This document shows, one piece after another, positions 1-11,632 of a DNA stretch of 64,000 nt (within the stretch, counting starts at the first letter, position 1; every line of letters begins with the position of its first letter). The translations under genes were made by a program, and so were the position numbers. Origin of the DNA: Rachycentron canadum (taxonomy: Eukaryota; Chordata; Actinopteri; Carangiformes; Rachycentridae); contig CM076651.1 in the NCBI GenBank assembly GCA_038496675.1, forward strand, positions 20,001,133-20,065,132, given 5' to 3'. A model generated the notes under the pieces. The model had not been told where the DNA came from and did no database searches. It saw nothing but the letters and a program-made list of their open reading frames with translations.

Positions 1-2384
1 TAGAGCAATTAGTCCTGGTTGGCATATCTGCACTGTCATTTGCTATTTTGTCTGCAGTTGTTTTGTTGCACAGAGTTGGAGATTGAATCAAAAAATCTGT
101 TAATGCTTTATTCAAGAACAAGATCAATACTATAGTGATATAATACTCTTCTACTAGTTTCATAACTTTGTAAAAGCGATTTTAAAGAGTGGTTCATTTT
201 ATATCAATAAGTTACAGTATAATAATAATAATAGTTATGCCACTGAGCTACTTTTCTTTTGTCGTTATGGCAACCTGACAAGGTCAGACCAAGCAACCTC
301 TCCTCAACACTTCCATCATGACTCAAGTCTGACTTGCATGACATCACATTAACATCACACAGGCTACAGCAGAACAAGGTTAAATAAGGAGAGCTGTTCA
401 TCCTCTCTGCCTCCATAAAAACATTGTCTCGTGCTTCCTCTCATGCACCAGGCATCAAAGTGTTCCAGCAACATTATCTGCATCTGCACTGGTAACATCT
501 TGTTTGAATGGAGCCATTACAGAACATTTGCATAACAGAGACCAGCAATAGTCTGAGTTCCAAAAAGCCATTTCATTGCCAGATACATGAGATGAAGGCA
601 GTGATGTCACACATGTTGTATCTGAAAAGAGATCATGTCACATAGGATACACTTTTTGCAGTTGTTATTTTACCATCCCCAGATCATGTGTGTTTCAAGC
701 CACTTCCTTTGCAGTGAACATGTCTCATCTTCTCAGCTTCAGGCGACAGAGGCAGTCAGGCGTCGCCAACACCTTCACCAAATCTAGTTTACGGCTCACT
801 TGCATTTGGGTTCAAGGGTCAAATGAGTAGGCAGAGTTGTGCTTTACAGTAACATGATGCACTACAATTCACAGTTATTTGTATGAATTACACTACACAA
901 CATATTCTCACCTCAAAGTTTGGCAAAAGTTTCCTATATTCAGATCCAGCAGAAACAGAGAAACAGTATTATTCAAGATCAGCTCAGAGTATAATGTTTA
1001 TTCTTCTTTTAGCTCTGTTTTGGTCCAGCACCAGAGAAAAATGTCAGATCTTTAGACGTTCCACAATATTCACCAGCGGGTCGTTTGTGTTTTTGCTGTT
1101 TGGTGCTGGGCTGGTAGGATAAAGCTGGTTTATTATTTATTAGAGCTTTTGTTGCTTTAAACAGCTGTCAGCTGCTGCTGGGAGAGAAGTTGATGAGAGT
1201 GGAGTTTTCTGGCTGGAAAACTTAAAGCAACAAGGCTGAAATGCTCCATAGACCTCGGGAGAACTGGATGATAAAATTTTTTTTGGGTTTGTCCCTACAA
1301 AGTGGCTCCTTTTACATGACATACTGTATAATCATTTGATTGTAATGTACAAAAATTTTGCTTCATGCAATTTCAAATGTTCATTGGTTTGAAAAGTCTC
1401 CTCTGCATTAATAACAAGAAATTAATGCATGTTGTCACACAAGCCAAACATATTCTTAGACCCTCGTAATTTTATGTTATATAGTAATTAATGGAAAACA
1501 ATGGATGAGTTGAATGGAAGAAAAAACATTAAAATTTTTAATACACAGCCTCACTATATATAAAAATGTGGCTATTTGTGATGAAGTGTACATGGTTTGT
1601 AGCATGAGCCTATAATTATGATGAAGTATCATTGTCAGTAGTATACACCATACTGTAGATGGACCCAGAATAGATGAAGGCAGCTTTCACTCACAGTACA
1701 ATAGCTGCCTTATGTAATGTGGTCTTTCTCTTGCATGTAAACAAACAGACACCATGGACAAAGGACTCAGACAGTATCCTTGAATTTAAACTTCAAACCG
1801 TGCCCTGACTCAGTGTGGTTGTCTGTGAGAGTGGTCAGACATTCAGTCAAGTGAATCGACACAGACTCCTCTCTCCTTCAGCATTAAGAGAGCTATACAG
1901 CTGAACGTGTCTGCTTGCTCTAACAAACAACATTACTCGAGCTCGCCGCAGCTCTGAGGTGTGATTTTGCACTACTGGAGTTTTTATAAATGTTTTGCCC
2001 TCCTGGCAGGCTTAACGCTGGGCAAACGCAATTATTCAGCAATGCTCGGCGCAGGGTTATTTAGCTTGGATGGTTACAAAGTGAGAAATGTTTGGACACG
2101 GCTGGTCTGTGAGGTTTGTGTACTTCCTGTGTCCTCGGGGCAGCTGCATGCTACTGTTAACACAGGGATTTGGAGGGTGCTCTTTCACCTAGCTACATGT
2201 CACCAGTTGATACACAATGTGCCTTGTAGGCCATTCTGCTCCCCTTCACGCTCCTGCACACACAAACAAACAGGCAAACACAAGTTTGCATATTAACAGT
2301 CACACGCACAAACACATGCATAAATTCACTCTCCAGGTGAATTCAAGTGTATTATGATAATGAACACTGTACAGTCATGTCCGT

Positions 2385-2386
<2 letters not shown>
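1..2386. other. Unannotated AT-rich sequence, no gene seen
   Basis: No frame here combines a credible length, normal protein composition and splice context. A 111-codon frame at 1961-2296 and a 79-codon frame at 883-1122 have no recognisable domain and look like chance. A short (TAA)n run sits at about 218-233. No repeat family was recognised in this stretch. Confidence 0.6.

Positions 2387-2418
<32 letters not shown>
2387..2418. repeat. (TA)n microsatellite bordering the assembly gap
   Basis: Sixteen uninterrupted TA units run straight into the block of Ns, so the true array length is unknown. Confidence 0.95.
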
Positions 2419-2815
2419 NNNNNNNNNNNNNNNNNNNNNNNNNNNNNNNNNNNNNNNNNNNNNNNNNNNNNNNNNNNNNNNNNNNNNNNNNNNNNNNNNN
2501 NNNNNNNNNNNNNNNNNNNNNNNNNNNNNNNNNNNNNNNNNNNNNNNNNNNNNNNNNNNNNNNNNNNNNNNNNNNNNNNNNNNNNNNNNNNNNNNNNNNN
2601 NNNNNNNNNNNNNNNNNNNNNNNNNNNNNNNNNNNNNNNNNNNNNNNNNNNNNNNNNNNNNNNNNNNNNNNNNNNNNNNNNNNNNNNNNNNNNNNNNNNN
2701 NNNNNNNNNNNNNNNNNNNNNNNNNNNNNNNNNNNNNNNNNNNNNNNNNNNNNNNNNNNNNNNNNNNNNNNNNNNNNNNNNNNNNNNNNNNNNNNNNNNN
2801 NNNNNNNNNNNNNNN
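2419..2815. other. Assembly gap (397 Ns)
   Basis: The bases are all N. The gap lies between a (TA)n array on the left and a (GA)n array on the right, so it probably marks a compound microsatellite that the assembler could not cross. Any open frame spanning it is an artefact. Confidence 0.98.

Positions 2816-2870
<55 letters not shown>
2816..2870. repeat. (GA)n microsatellite bordering the assembly gap
   Basis: About 27 uninterrupted AG/GA units follow directly after the Ns and end at TATTTACC. All purines lie on the + strand and all pyrimidines on the - strand. Confidence 0.95.
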
Positions 2871-2872
<2 letters not shown>

Positions 2873-3545
2873 TTTACCTGTGGGCACAAATAAAGTCATT
2901 TAATGTAACCTTTAGTGTTTGTCAACAAAAAAGCAAGGTAAATTATCGTAAATTACTCTTGTCCCACAACAAAGTTTTTCCCAGCTCTGTTTTTTGCCTA
3001 GGCTGTGCAGAAAGGTCAGCAATGTACTTCACATTGTACTGCTCAGTTAATGCGACCACATGCACAACAGTAATAATATTCAGATCAACTGAAAATACAA
3101 TGTTTCTGTTGCAGCAGGAGTCTTGACATCATTAACCTTTTGATTCTGGCAGCTGCCGTGGCTTCCAACAGGTGCCTGATGGGGTTTGACTAATATTTCA
3201 CTGTTTAAACTGCTGGTAAGCAACACAGTGCAAATACAATGGATAAAAGAGGGAGTGTGATGTTAGTTTGCGGTGTACACAGTTGAGCGATGCCAAAAAG
3301 ACCCGCAAAGTTTAGCTGCCTGCAGTGGCCATAGACTTTTCTGATTCCATTGATATAAGAAAGAGAAAATGAGTTTCAAACAGCTATAAAAGTGCAAAAG
3401 GGATGGATAATTCTCATTGGGGGAACCCTTTCACATACAGGTAGTCATGTCAACTACTGTTAATCTACAAATATCGATAACAGCAGCTACACAGCCAACG
3501 TTAGCATCTAGAAGTAACCTTGTTAACTTATGTCTCTAGCATGTA
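2871..3545. other. Unannotated sequence after the gap
   Basis: Nothing recognisable as a gene or repeat family was seen. Frames that enter from the N gap are not real coding sequence. Confidence 0.55.
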
Positions 3546-3629
3546 TTTTCTTCTACTGAACTCAGCACGCAAACCATCTAGCCCCAGCCCATCGTGTCAC
3601 TTTCTGATGGCGGCTCACTGTAGCCACAT
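3546..3629 (+). repeat. Dispersed repeat fragment, family A (copy 1)
   Basis: This segment aligns over about 80 bases with 54729-54810, 51 kb away. Both copies read TTTTCTTC-ACTGAA, then an AGC-CGC-AACCA-CTAG block, then TCACTTTC and GGCTCACTG-AGCC in the same order, with scattered substitutions. The agreement between two distant loci is the evidence that this is an interspersed repeat. The sequence texture matches repeats I recall from teleost genomes, but the class is unknown. Confidence 0.6.
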
Positions 3630-3923
3630 TTGGTGACAGAAAAACAGATAGCTTCTTTAAAAAGGAAGCAACAATAAAAAAAAAAGACTAAATTGACTGA
3701 CAGTATAGAGCTGAGTGCAACACAAAAAGAACAACACTGTCCTTTAAGTAGTCATGATGTGATGCAATGCAATTTAGACACTATCAGCAGTGCCAGTGAG
3801 ACAGATGGAGCATAGATTGTTCAAAGTCATAAGGTTGATCTTTAACATATTTTACTGGGATTCAATATGTTAGAAAACACAATTTTAATACAATTAAATA
3901 GCAATTATTGACAAAGATATATC

Positions 3924-3942
3924 TTTTTTTTTTTTTTTTTTT
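3924..3942. repeat. Poly(T) tract, 19 bases
   Basis: Uninterrupted T run. It could be the poly(A) tail of a minus-strand retroelement, but no such element body is recognisable next to it. Confidence 0.9.
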
Positions 3943-4660
3943 GTACGAGTAATGGACTTAACTAATGCAACAACTATACATTGCAGTGCAATTCAAAATA
4001 TCTTCCCTCCATGCCCCATGCTAGGTTGTTGTTTTGGGTTGCATCATATTGTACAGGTATTGCTATTATTTTATTCATCCCCTGTAAAAATAAAATCAGG
4101 TTCTTTCACATGACCAGTACCTGCTTGGGAGATTCATATATTTTGTACAAAAGACTCAAACTACCATGCAGACAAGAGGACAGAAATCTAGGCATGCCAG
4201 AAAAGAGACAACAGGTTTTTGTCGCTCTTGTATTCTGCAATCAATTTGTACCTGGTTTGAAGAAACTGTAGTCGGCAGAAAAACATGTTACAACTTTTTG
4301 TAACTTTCTGACACGGACAGCGAACAAAACTATCAACTGTGTGCGAAATCAAGCATGCTGTTTTTTTATTCTTCAAACAACTTTTTCCGCCTTTTCACCT
4401 TTCATGTGTACAACCAGCTGGTCAGAGAATGTCTGCCATTACCCCCATTTGTCAACTCAATGCGTCAAGACTACAAAGAATGCAGAAATGGCTGGGGCTT
4501 TTCCAGAGATAAGGGAAACTGTGGCAATTATGGCAAAGAGAAGAGCTTTGAAGCTTTTGAATGTGACCATTCAGAGCAGGTACAAACATATAGACAGTGG
4601 CTTTTGACTTGGTTTGGACACGTCTTCTAAACTAATTTGCACACAAGCATTGAACAGAGG

Positions 4661-4722
4661 TTAGGATCGACACTGGTCAATTTTAACCATGACCATGATC
4701 CTTCTCTAACCTTTAACCTGAC
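4661..4722 (+). repeat. Possible dispersed repeat scrap
   Basis: The stretch contains AACCATGACCATGATCC followed by CTCTAACCTTTAACC. This resembles an 'ACCATGACC...CTAACC' phrase that recurs in teleost interspersed repeats. The match rests on recall only and no second copy was found in the window. Confidence 0.3.
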
Positions 4723-5195
4723 AAACATCATCTAGACAATATTGTCCTTTTTGGAATAGAAATACTGTAGTTGTATTCAATTCCAGGGACCGCATCCTGA
4801 GGAAAAAGGGTCCTTGTTGCCCGACTAGATTTCTTGGCCGTGTTTGAAGAAACTGTGACGCGCATCTCCAAATACACCCTCCAAAATATGAGGCCCCCGA
4901 ATTGGGCCTGGTGTCTTGTTTAGTTTGAACGATTTGTTGGGCTTGACCTGGTCCGTTGCACCAGGTTCAGAGTCGACTTGACTACTTCAGTGTATCAGGA
5001 AAGTCAATATTTTACACCTAATGACAGCACCCACATTCAGGTTCTTAACATGGCATGTAGTCAAGACATGCACTTAATAAATGTCACTCTTCATCAGTGG
5101 CTTCCAGGTAGGCTTGTTGACAGTTTTGGATGGACGCCCGGCAGCCCACTTAAGTTCCATCACTGAAACTGTAATGACAGAGGTCAGCTGTATTG

Positions 5196-5218
5196 TTTTT
5201 TTTTTTTTTTTTTTTTTT
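5196..5218. repeat. Poly(T) tract, 23 bases
   Basis: Uninterrupted T run followed by AGTGCAACAG. Confidence 0.9.
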
Positions 5219-6352
5219 AGTGCAACAGCATTTAAGCCGCAAGCAAGGTTTGTGGTCTGGCATGTCAGAGTTATTCTGCTATGAAGGCTTCTTTGATAAA
5301 TCACACCTGAAGTGAGTCCCTGAATGCCCATGGTGTACAGGTAACTCCAGGCAGTAGTTATACAGAAAAATATCTCAATGGCTGCTTCAGGCGCTGAATC
5401 TGTTTACTACAGTATGATGCAGCACATGTTGGCAGCAGTTCTCTTTCTACTTCCTCCAGGTCTTTGAAGCCGACATTTATGTTTACCTCATTTGCGGAGT
5501 ACCATTATTATCGTTATTATTTCAGAAAATCGGAGAACATGTCTCAGGCAAGATATTGTTTACAATGAAAATATCAAAAAGAAAAATCATCACAGCTGAT
5601 CATGTTGTTTTTAAGCAATTGTGTGAAATTGTTTTGAAGCTGACAGAACTAGAGTAAAAACGATCACTCTAATTACCTCTTGGCAGGATGAGGGGAAAAG
5701 GTCAGAAAAAGCTGTGACATCGCTTCATGTTATTGTGCTTCAGTTGAGCATATTGACCACTATTCAGTGGTTTACCATCACCCTTGGTCACCCAGCACAT
5801 CTGTGAAGATTTGCAGAGCATTGGCAGAATCTTAATACTCCTATTTGAGCATTCACCACACCACTGTTGTAGAGCTGCCAACTTTACACTTCTGCCAAGG
5901 AACTTTGTTATTCCAAAGCATTTTTTTATGCCCTTCAAAGATCATTTAAGACTGTCAAGTTATTTTTTTTCAATACAGTAAAAATAATTCCTCTTTTAGC
6001 TCCTTTCATTCACAAAAAAACTGCATCAAGATCATTTTGAAGCAGCAATTTAGGTTTCTATGGGACTCGGCTTCCCAACTGTGGTCGATAAGGCTGGGAG
6101 CACTTTAAAATCCAGGAGCCAGGGTTTTTGTGATGGGGAGGCAAGGTGGTGGTTGCTATTGATCGGCTTGCGTTTGGAGACAATAATCAGGGAGGCTGAT
6201 GTCAGGCACACAGTGGATCTACCTCGAAGGAATTGATTGCTTTGAGCTGCCGGCCATTGGTATTCTCATGCTGGTAGACAATGGCAGACCGACAGAACAG
6301 GGCACTCTGTCTTTGAGGGTCAGATACGAGGGGGAGAGAATCGGTGGAGGAC

Positions 6353-6431
6353 GTGGAGAGGAATGAGGGTGGGTAATGGAGAAGAGAGAGAGGGGGAAAA
6401 GAAAAAAGACAAAGAGGGAGAAGAAAGATGG
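6353..6431 (+). repeat. Purine-rich tract (GA/GGA-rich)
   Basis: About 80 bases are almost entirely A and G on the + strand, including a GAGAGAGAGAGGGGG core. It is low complexity. The frames read on the - strand (6202-6533) are proline/serine/leucine-rich because of it and are not credible genes. Confidence 0.8.
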
Positions 6432-7110
6432 GAATAAACCCAGCAGTGCTGTCATCTTCACATGTGACTTCTGACAGCAATCCTCAAAAGACAAAATGTT
6501 TCTTTGCAAGACTGGGTATATTCTGCTACGCACTCTGAATATTCAGGTCTTTGGGCTTGTATTTGTACGTTAAAAAGAAGAAGAGGTGACGATGGGTTTG
6601 GCATGTTTATCTTTTGGAGAATTCTCTGGATGAATCCTTGTAGGTTTCCAAAGTCCTGAGCAAAAAACCCATTGAAACTTATTCTTGAGACAGAAATAAC
6701 TATGAATAACTATTACTATTATCTTTGAAGTTTAAGGTTAATGACATTAGAAATACTAATGAGTAGTGATGTTACGTGAGAGATTTGGTTAAACTGCGCT
6801 TTCCCTGGAAAGTGCAGTGACGCGTGTATCATTTTTGACATGTGACATAACTCTTGACATGTTAAGCTTTGTATGGACCACTTTAAATTATGGACTGACA
6901 TTTGGCTGTGTATTAATAATCCAAAAGAAATGATACAATTTCGTAGTTTTTAGTCTAGTACCGATTGACATTGACTGGTTGTATTTGCGATAGATCCAGT
7001 TACACAACACTTTGATCGCAGAATAATTGGACAGCTTGAGGATCTAACTATAACATTAAGAAAGAGATGAATTTTTCCACGACTTTACAAGATAGCAATA
7101 TTTTGTTAAC

Positions 7111-7140
7111 TTTTTTTTTTTTTTTTTTGTGTGTGTGTGT
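7111..7140. repeat. Poly(T)-(GT)n compound simple repeat
   Basis: Eighteen Ts are followed by six GT units and then ATATACC. Confidence 0.9.
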
Positions 7141-8844
7141 ATATACCAGCCTTATCCCTGGCTATGAAAGATTGTTCTCAGAGGCAGGGGAGATTTTAAA
7201 AAGTCCAACACAGTTGCGTTGGGACGAAGAAGCTGTTATTTCTCAATAAAAAATGAATAAAGTCCAGTCAGAAAAAAAAAAATGCTATAAAAACCCTATT
7301 AATAAATGTTCACATCTTAAAAAGTTTCAAGCTATCCACAGCACATTGCTAACAATTGTCCAATTTAAACAGTTAATATCCTGCTAAATGTGTGACTTTG
7401 GTCTTACTGTCTGTAAAATTGCTATCAGCTGTTGTTGGGCAGTTAGAGCACAGTGGATTTATTGGAGCTTGTTTTCTGTCAAACCACTGAATGGCCCACA
7501 GAACCACCGCTTGTTTTCTGTCAAACCAGAAAACTCTGAGATTGCAGAGACAGAAAAGGTAAATGTGCTGTAAAACCAAAACAACCAAAAAGAGGTTACA
7601 AACAACAAGCTAAATAAAAGCTCAGCAGAGCTGTAAATTAAACAAGTAATTCAATGTAATTAATATTAAGAATATTGAAAATGTCTGGTTAAATGTTCAC
7701 ATTGAAGAGCGGCTCATATATACTGCATGGACTGGTTTGGAACCAGAAGTCTTCTTCAATCCCTCTTAAGTCATACATGCAGTGAAGAGATGCCAGCAAA
7801 GGCAGCGTGATATGATCTTCTATGTGTCCCAGTTAAAGTCCTCGCTCTTGTATTCTGAATAGCACAGAGAGAGAGAGAGAAATGCTTTTGTTTGTTGCCA
7901 GAATTTTGCAGCGGCGTCACTGTGAATGTCTATCACGTGATGGCATATGCTCTAGTCACTGTGAACCAGAAAAACACTGCTGTTTTTCCCCACCTTGAAG
8001 TTTTTATTGCAGAATGCAGCCTGAAGGCAAGGCTCTGGTGACGAGAGACCGAGCTGCATGACTCATTTGTTTATAAAAAGATGGCGGCTGTCTGCCACAG
8101 ATCTGTCAGACCCCATGATCAAAGAGGAAGCAGGCTAATGTTGAGGAAGGAGAACTTTTCATATGCTGGCACAGCCGTCGGCGGCAAAGCTGATGTTTAT
8201 TTCCACTGAGCACATGATGACGAGGCTGTGACAAAAAGCTAGTTTGCGGATGACTAAATAAGCGTAAGTATACCACTTGAAGATTCGTCAATGGCTACTG
8301 TATCCCCATTTTCTCTCCAGCTTAATTTCCCTACTGCTTTGTATACTGTCAAGTGTCTGTCAAGTATTTTATCTACAAGTTCATTTATCTGTTTATGTGT
8401 TTGAAACTAAGCAGGTTGCAGCCTCCTCTGTTCCATTTGTCTGGTTAGACTGTGAGAATTTTTACAAGTGAGCAGTGATATAATGCTGTGAGATGTCTGC
8501 ACTGATGATGCTTTTCCCTTTTTGGTTAAACCATTTTACTGAGGGGATTCTTCTTGGTATAGATGATCACAGCTTGCATCCATTACTTCGAGAGCCATGT
8601 CTCATCTCTTTGTAATCTTTATCCAAGTTCTCCGACTTTCTTTAGCTCTTTCTGCTGATTTTTTGAAACTTTTCTTCTTTCTGGTTGGATGTTGTCTCTC
8701 CTTCATGATTCAGATTCATTTCTTGGGATTTAACCTTCTGCCTGGGGGTCTGCTTATCTCTCTGTATTTGAATGAAATTGCCTTTCAAAAGCTGACCTGC
8801 TGCAGATTCCCCAACTGTGCCAGACTTAATATTGCTTTTATTTC

Positions 8845-8915
8845 AGTCTATTTAAAGCAAGACTATGTAACTTTTGATAAACACGAGCTACTGTCAGCGC
8901 AAGTGGCAATTACTA
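8845..8915 (+). repeat. Possible dispersed repeat scrap
   Basis: It contains AAGACTATGTAACTTTTG, a phrase that recurs in short teleost interspersed repeats as I recall them, followed by a GC-containing stretch AGCTACTGTCAGCGCAAG. No second copy was found inside the window, so this is a weak call. Confidence 0.3.
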
Positions 8916-9070
8916 TAATAACACCTTCAATTTGCAAGATTCTATCAAGTCAGTTGTTTCAGGACATCATCATTCAGTGACCTGAGTGAGAAACCGTGAA
9001 AAGGAACCACGGCTACAAAAATTTCAGTGAACTGAATTTGAAGAAGGTGTGTCTGAGGAAGTGGGAAATT

Positions 9071-9106
9071 AAAAAAAAAATAAAAATAAAAATAAATAAT
9101 AATAAT
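9071..9106. repeat. A-rich (AAAAAT/AAT)n simple repeat
   Basis: Ten As are followed by TAAAAA units grading into AAT units. Confidence 0.85.
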
Positions 9107-9420
9107 CATGACTGAACTTACTATATTTTATTATTGCATGTGTTAAAACAAAACTGTAAATTAACTGTAGTAGCGGATGTATAACGTCTATAACTGTTCT
9201 TACTAATACAATAAACAATATAGAGCAATTTACAGACCGATTACATTGTTGAGGTGTGAGGATACACCAACGCCAGTGACATAAAAACCTGTTTTAAAAT
9301 AAACTTTTTGATATATCCTGTAAGGCTATTACTCCACTCTGCAGAGCCTGCCAGTGTGAAGAGGGCTTTATTACAAAAAGTCTAAAAGGCTATTAGACCC
9401 GTTTAAAAGGCTAAATAAAA

Positions 9421-9520
9421 CATCCTTCCATCACAAATACCCACTTATCCTTTACAGGTGGGTGGAGGGCTGGAGCTTATCTCAGCTCACATTAGGTGAG
9501 AGTTAAGCCAACCTGCACAA
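9421..9520 (+). repeat. Dispersed repeat fragment, family D (5' part)
   Basis: The segment reads CCATC, then ACTTATCCTTTACAGG, GGAGGGCTGGAGCTTATC and CAGCTCACATTAGG. This is a decayed version of the left end of the family D repeat seen more completely at 54228-54546 (CCATCCA, TTATCC, GAGCCAATCCCAGC, ACATTGGG). The right-hand two thirds of the family are missing here. Confidence 0.6.
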
Positions 9521-9579
9521 GGCTTTGAAAGATGCTATAATCACAAACAAATTCAAGACATAGGGACTTGTGAAATGTG

Positions 9580-9657
9580 AAAAAAAAACAACAAAAAAAC
9601 AACAAAAAAAAAAAACATTTTGCAGCTTGTGCAGCTTATTTAAAAAAAAAAAAAAAA
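9580..9657. repeat. A-rich low-complexity tracts
   Basis: Two A-runs with AAC interruptions (9580-9616 and 9642-9657) flank a short unique segment. Confidence 0.85.
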
Positions 9658-11287
9658 CAGTTTAAATATTAGAGAAAAGCCCAGGAATCATGTTTTTTAT
9701 CTTAAGAAATCTTTTTATGATAGTGTTAAAGTTAATATTTCATCTCACTGATGCACATTTGAGGAAAGCCTTCATAAATCAGAAACACTGATATCTGATC
9801 AGAAGATGCAGTCTCCACAGCAGTCTACCAGATGTGTCATATTTTATCTATCTGCTTTCTTACCCCATCTCTTGATTTGTTCTTATCTCTGCTGTCATAT
9901 TGGCTGTAGCATGGTAAGAAGACAGAGGTTAGTGTATGTTAGAGGAAGACAGACTTTTACATGCCTGCAAATCCTCCAGCTGGTTGGGCTAGGACATCTT
10001 CCTGCTCAGATTTTAATGAAAGTAAGTGCCAGAGAATTTGCTCCATTGCCCCTCTTGCAATGTCATCCTCTAAAGGGGACACAGAAGAGTGAGTGGAAGG
10101 TGGAAGGCCCCCCCAGAGATATTGCTCTTTAGTTTCTGGTCTCTTGGCTATGCTATGTATTCCCAAATTTATACATTATCTGTGAAAGAAAATGGTTTAA
10201 GGGTGGCAACAGAATTGACTATATTTGAGGACACATACTACATAACAGAAATACATCTGAACTGTACCAAAGAGTACTTGAAGTACTCTCTAAATTTAAT
10301 TATGACACAGTTAGACCAGTTGCATTAGGAGGTGCGAAAAAGAACCTTATTATGACTTGGTCTTTGCAAAAATAAACTGTCTAGCTGTTAAATCTTTTAG
10401 CTAATGGTGAAGAGATGCTGCCTCACAATTTGATGCATTTCCCTGAGTCACAATGTCACTCTCAACTCAAATTACTAGTAAACTTAGAAAATTGTAGGTT
10501 TTCACCTTAGTTTTATTGTGAATCATATTCAGCCACTTCATCTGCTAGGGCATTTTCTGTTTGAGCACATGCTATATGTCAGGCCTCATCTACAGTAAGA
10601 CACATAGGTCTAAGCTTAAAAAAAAAAGAAAAAGAAAAAGAAAGTTTTTACTCTTCTTTTTTTTTAATTCTTCTTTTGTGTGTTGTTTCTTCAGCCCTGA
10701 TATCTCATGGCTTAAAGGGGGAAACCACCAATTTTCCACATCTCCAGACCTTTGTGGCCCACTGATCTGTGATAGCTAGTGACTCAAGGCTACATTTGTT
10801 TTTTCAAGCTTAACACACAAATTTTCATCAGTTGAGTTACATTCTGTGCGTGGAATTAAAAAGACAATATCTCTAATCCTGGTAAACTGATCCTGATCTT
10901 TTTTTGTCAGAAGTGATTTCTACAATTTTACAGGAGTAAACTAATGCCAAATTGGCGAGACAAGTTACAAATTACAAGACTAAGTTTGTCCTGTTAATTG
11001 TTATCCAACAACTTCTCATCTAATTAGATAAGTAGTTCATGTTTCATAAAATGATTTTGAATAACTGTGCCTTTTCATTTTGAAATAAAGGAAATGTCAG
11101 TAGAGAGTTGAAACTGCATCAGCTCTTGAGTGAGACAGTCATGTGCAGAAGCTGGGACTCGTGGACAAAGGTTTAATTTTAACTGTGTTGCTGCATTGTT
11201 ACAAGTGTTACGATGTTTCCACATTTCCATTATTGCTTTATAGTTAGTTATTGGGTGAATGTTCTATTTTCTCGGTGAGTGAGATAT
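9658..11287. other. Unannotated sequence upstream of the Tc1 remnant
   Basis: Frames at 9806-10132 (108 codons) and 10089-10328 (79 codons) have no recognisable domain. A purine run AAAAAGAAAAAGAAAAAG lies near 10620-10645. Nothing else was recognised. Confidence 0.55.
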
Positions 11288-11320
11288 GTAGCTTCAGAAA
11301 TTACTTAGACATTTAATTTC
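11288..11320 (+). repeat. Left terminal inverted repeat of the Tc1 remnant
   Basis: It is a decayed match to the reverse complement of 12676-12708. The shared elements are the outer TA, GCTTCA, AAAT/AAAA, and CAGAC/TAGAC. The outer CAGTG of the right end is missing here. Confidence 0.65.
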
Positions 11321-11632
11321 AAATTAATAAAATTGCATTTTTATCCATCAGTCTACACTCAGTAACTTATGATGACAATGTGAAAAACAGGGTGCCTAAA
11401 ACAGGGCACATGTTTGGTGAATCAAAAACTACCATTTCTCGTTTAGACGTATTTAGACCCTTTACTGTGTCAATCTAAACTGTGGTCAGTTGCATCATAT
11501 TTGCTTTAATTGTCCCTGGGATGTGTCTAGTACTTGATTGGCATCGACCTCGGGCAAACTGAATTGACTGGATATAGTTTAGAAAGGCATAAACCCACAA
11601 TTCACACTGCATGTCAGGACAAAAACCAGGCC

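Larger units (their letters stand above)
3630..6352. other. Unannotated sequence with simple T-tracts
   Basis: No gene is supported. The stretch holds homopolymer T-tracts (listed separately), a possible repeat scrap at 4661-4722, and a locally CpG-richer patch at about 4790-4985. The 15-base word GTTTGAAGAAACTGT occurs at both 4255-4269 and 4842-4856. Frames of 60-96 codons here show no domain. Confidence 0.55.
6432..9420. other. Unannotated sequence
   Basis: No gene is supported. A 127-codon hydrophobic frame at 8597-8980 has no recognisable family and its end overlaps a possible repeat scrap. A short GA run lies at about 7866-7880. The rest is AT-rich DNA with no recognised repeat. Confidence 0.55.

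Noticed and set aside
2040..2060. Possible promoters such as TATATA or TATAAA words across the window
   Set aside because: Such words are very common in AT-rich DNA, and no downstream gene or CpG-island context supports any of them except possibly the 40.6 kb block.
2326..3126. Long open frames of 174-259 codons
   Set aside because: They run through the N gap and (TA)n/(GA)n arrays, giving poly(Ile-Tyr), poly(Arg-Glu) and poly(Leu-Ser). They are artefacts.
8597..8980. 127-codon hydrophobic plus-strand frame
   Set aside because: Hydrophobicity comes from T-rich sequence, and the 3' part overlaps a probable repeat scrap. No transmembrane protein family recognised.
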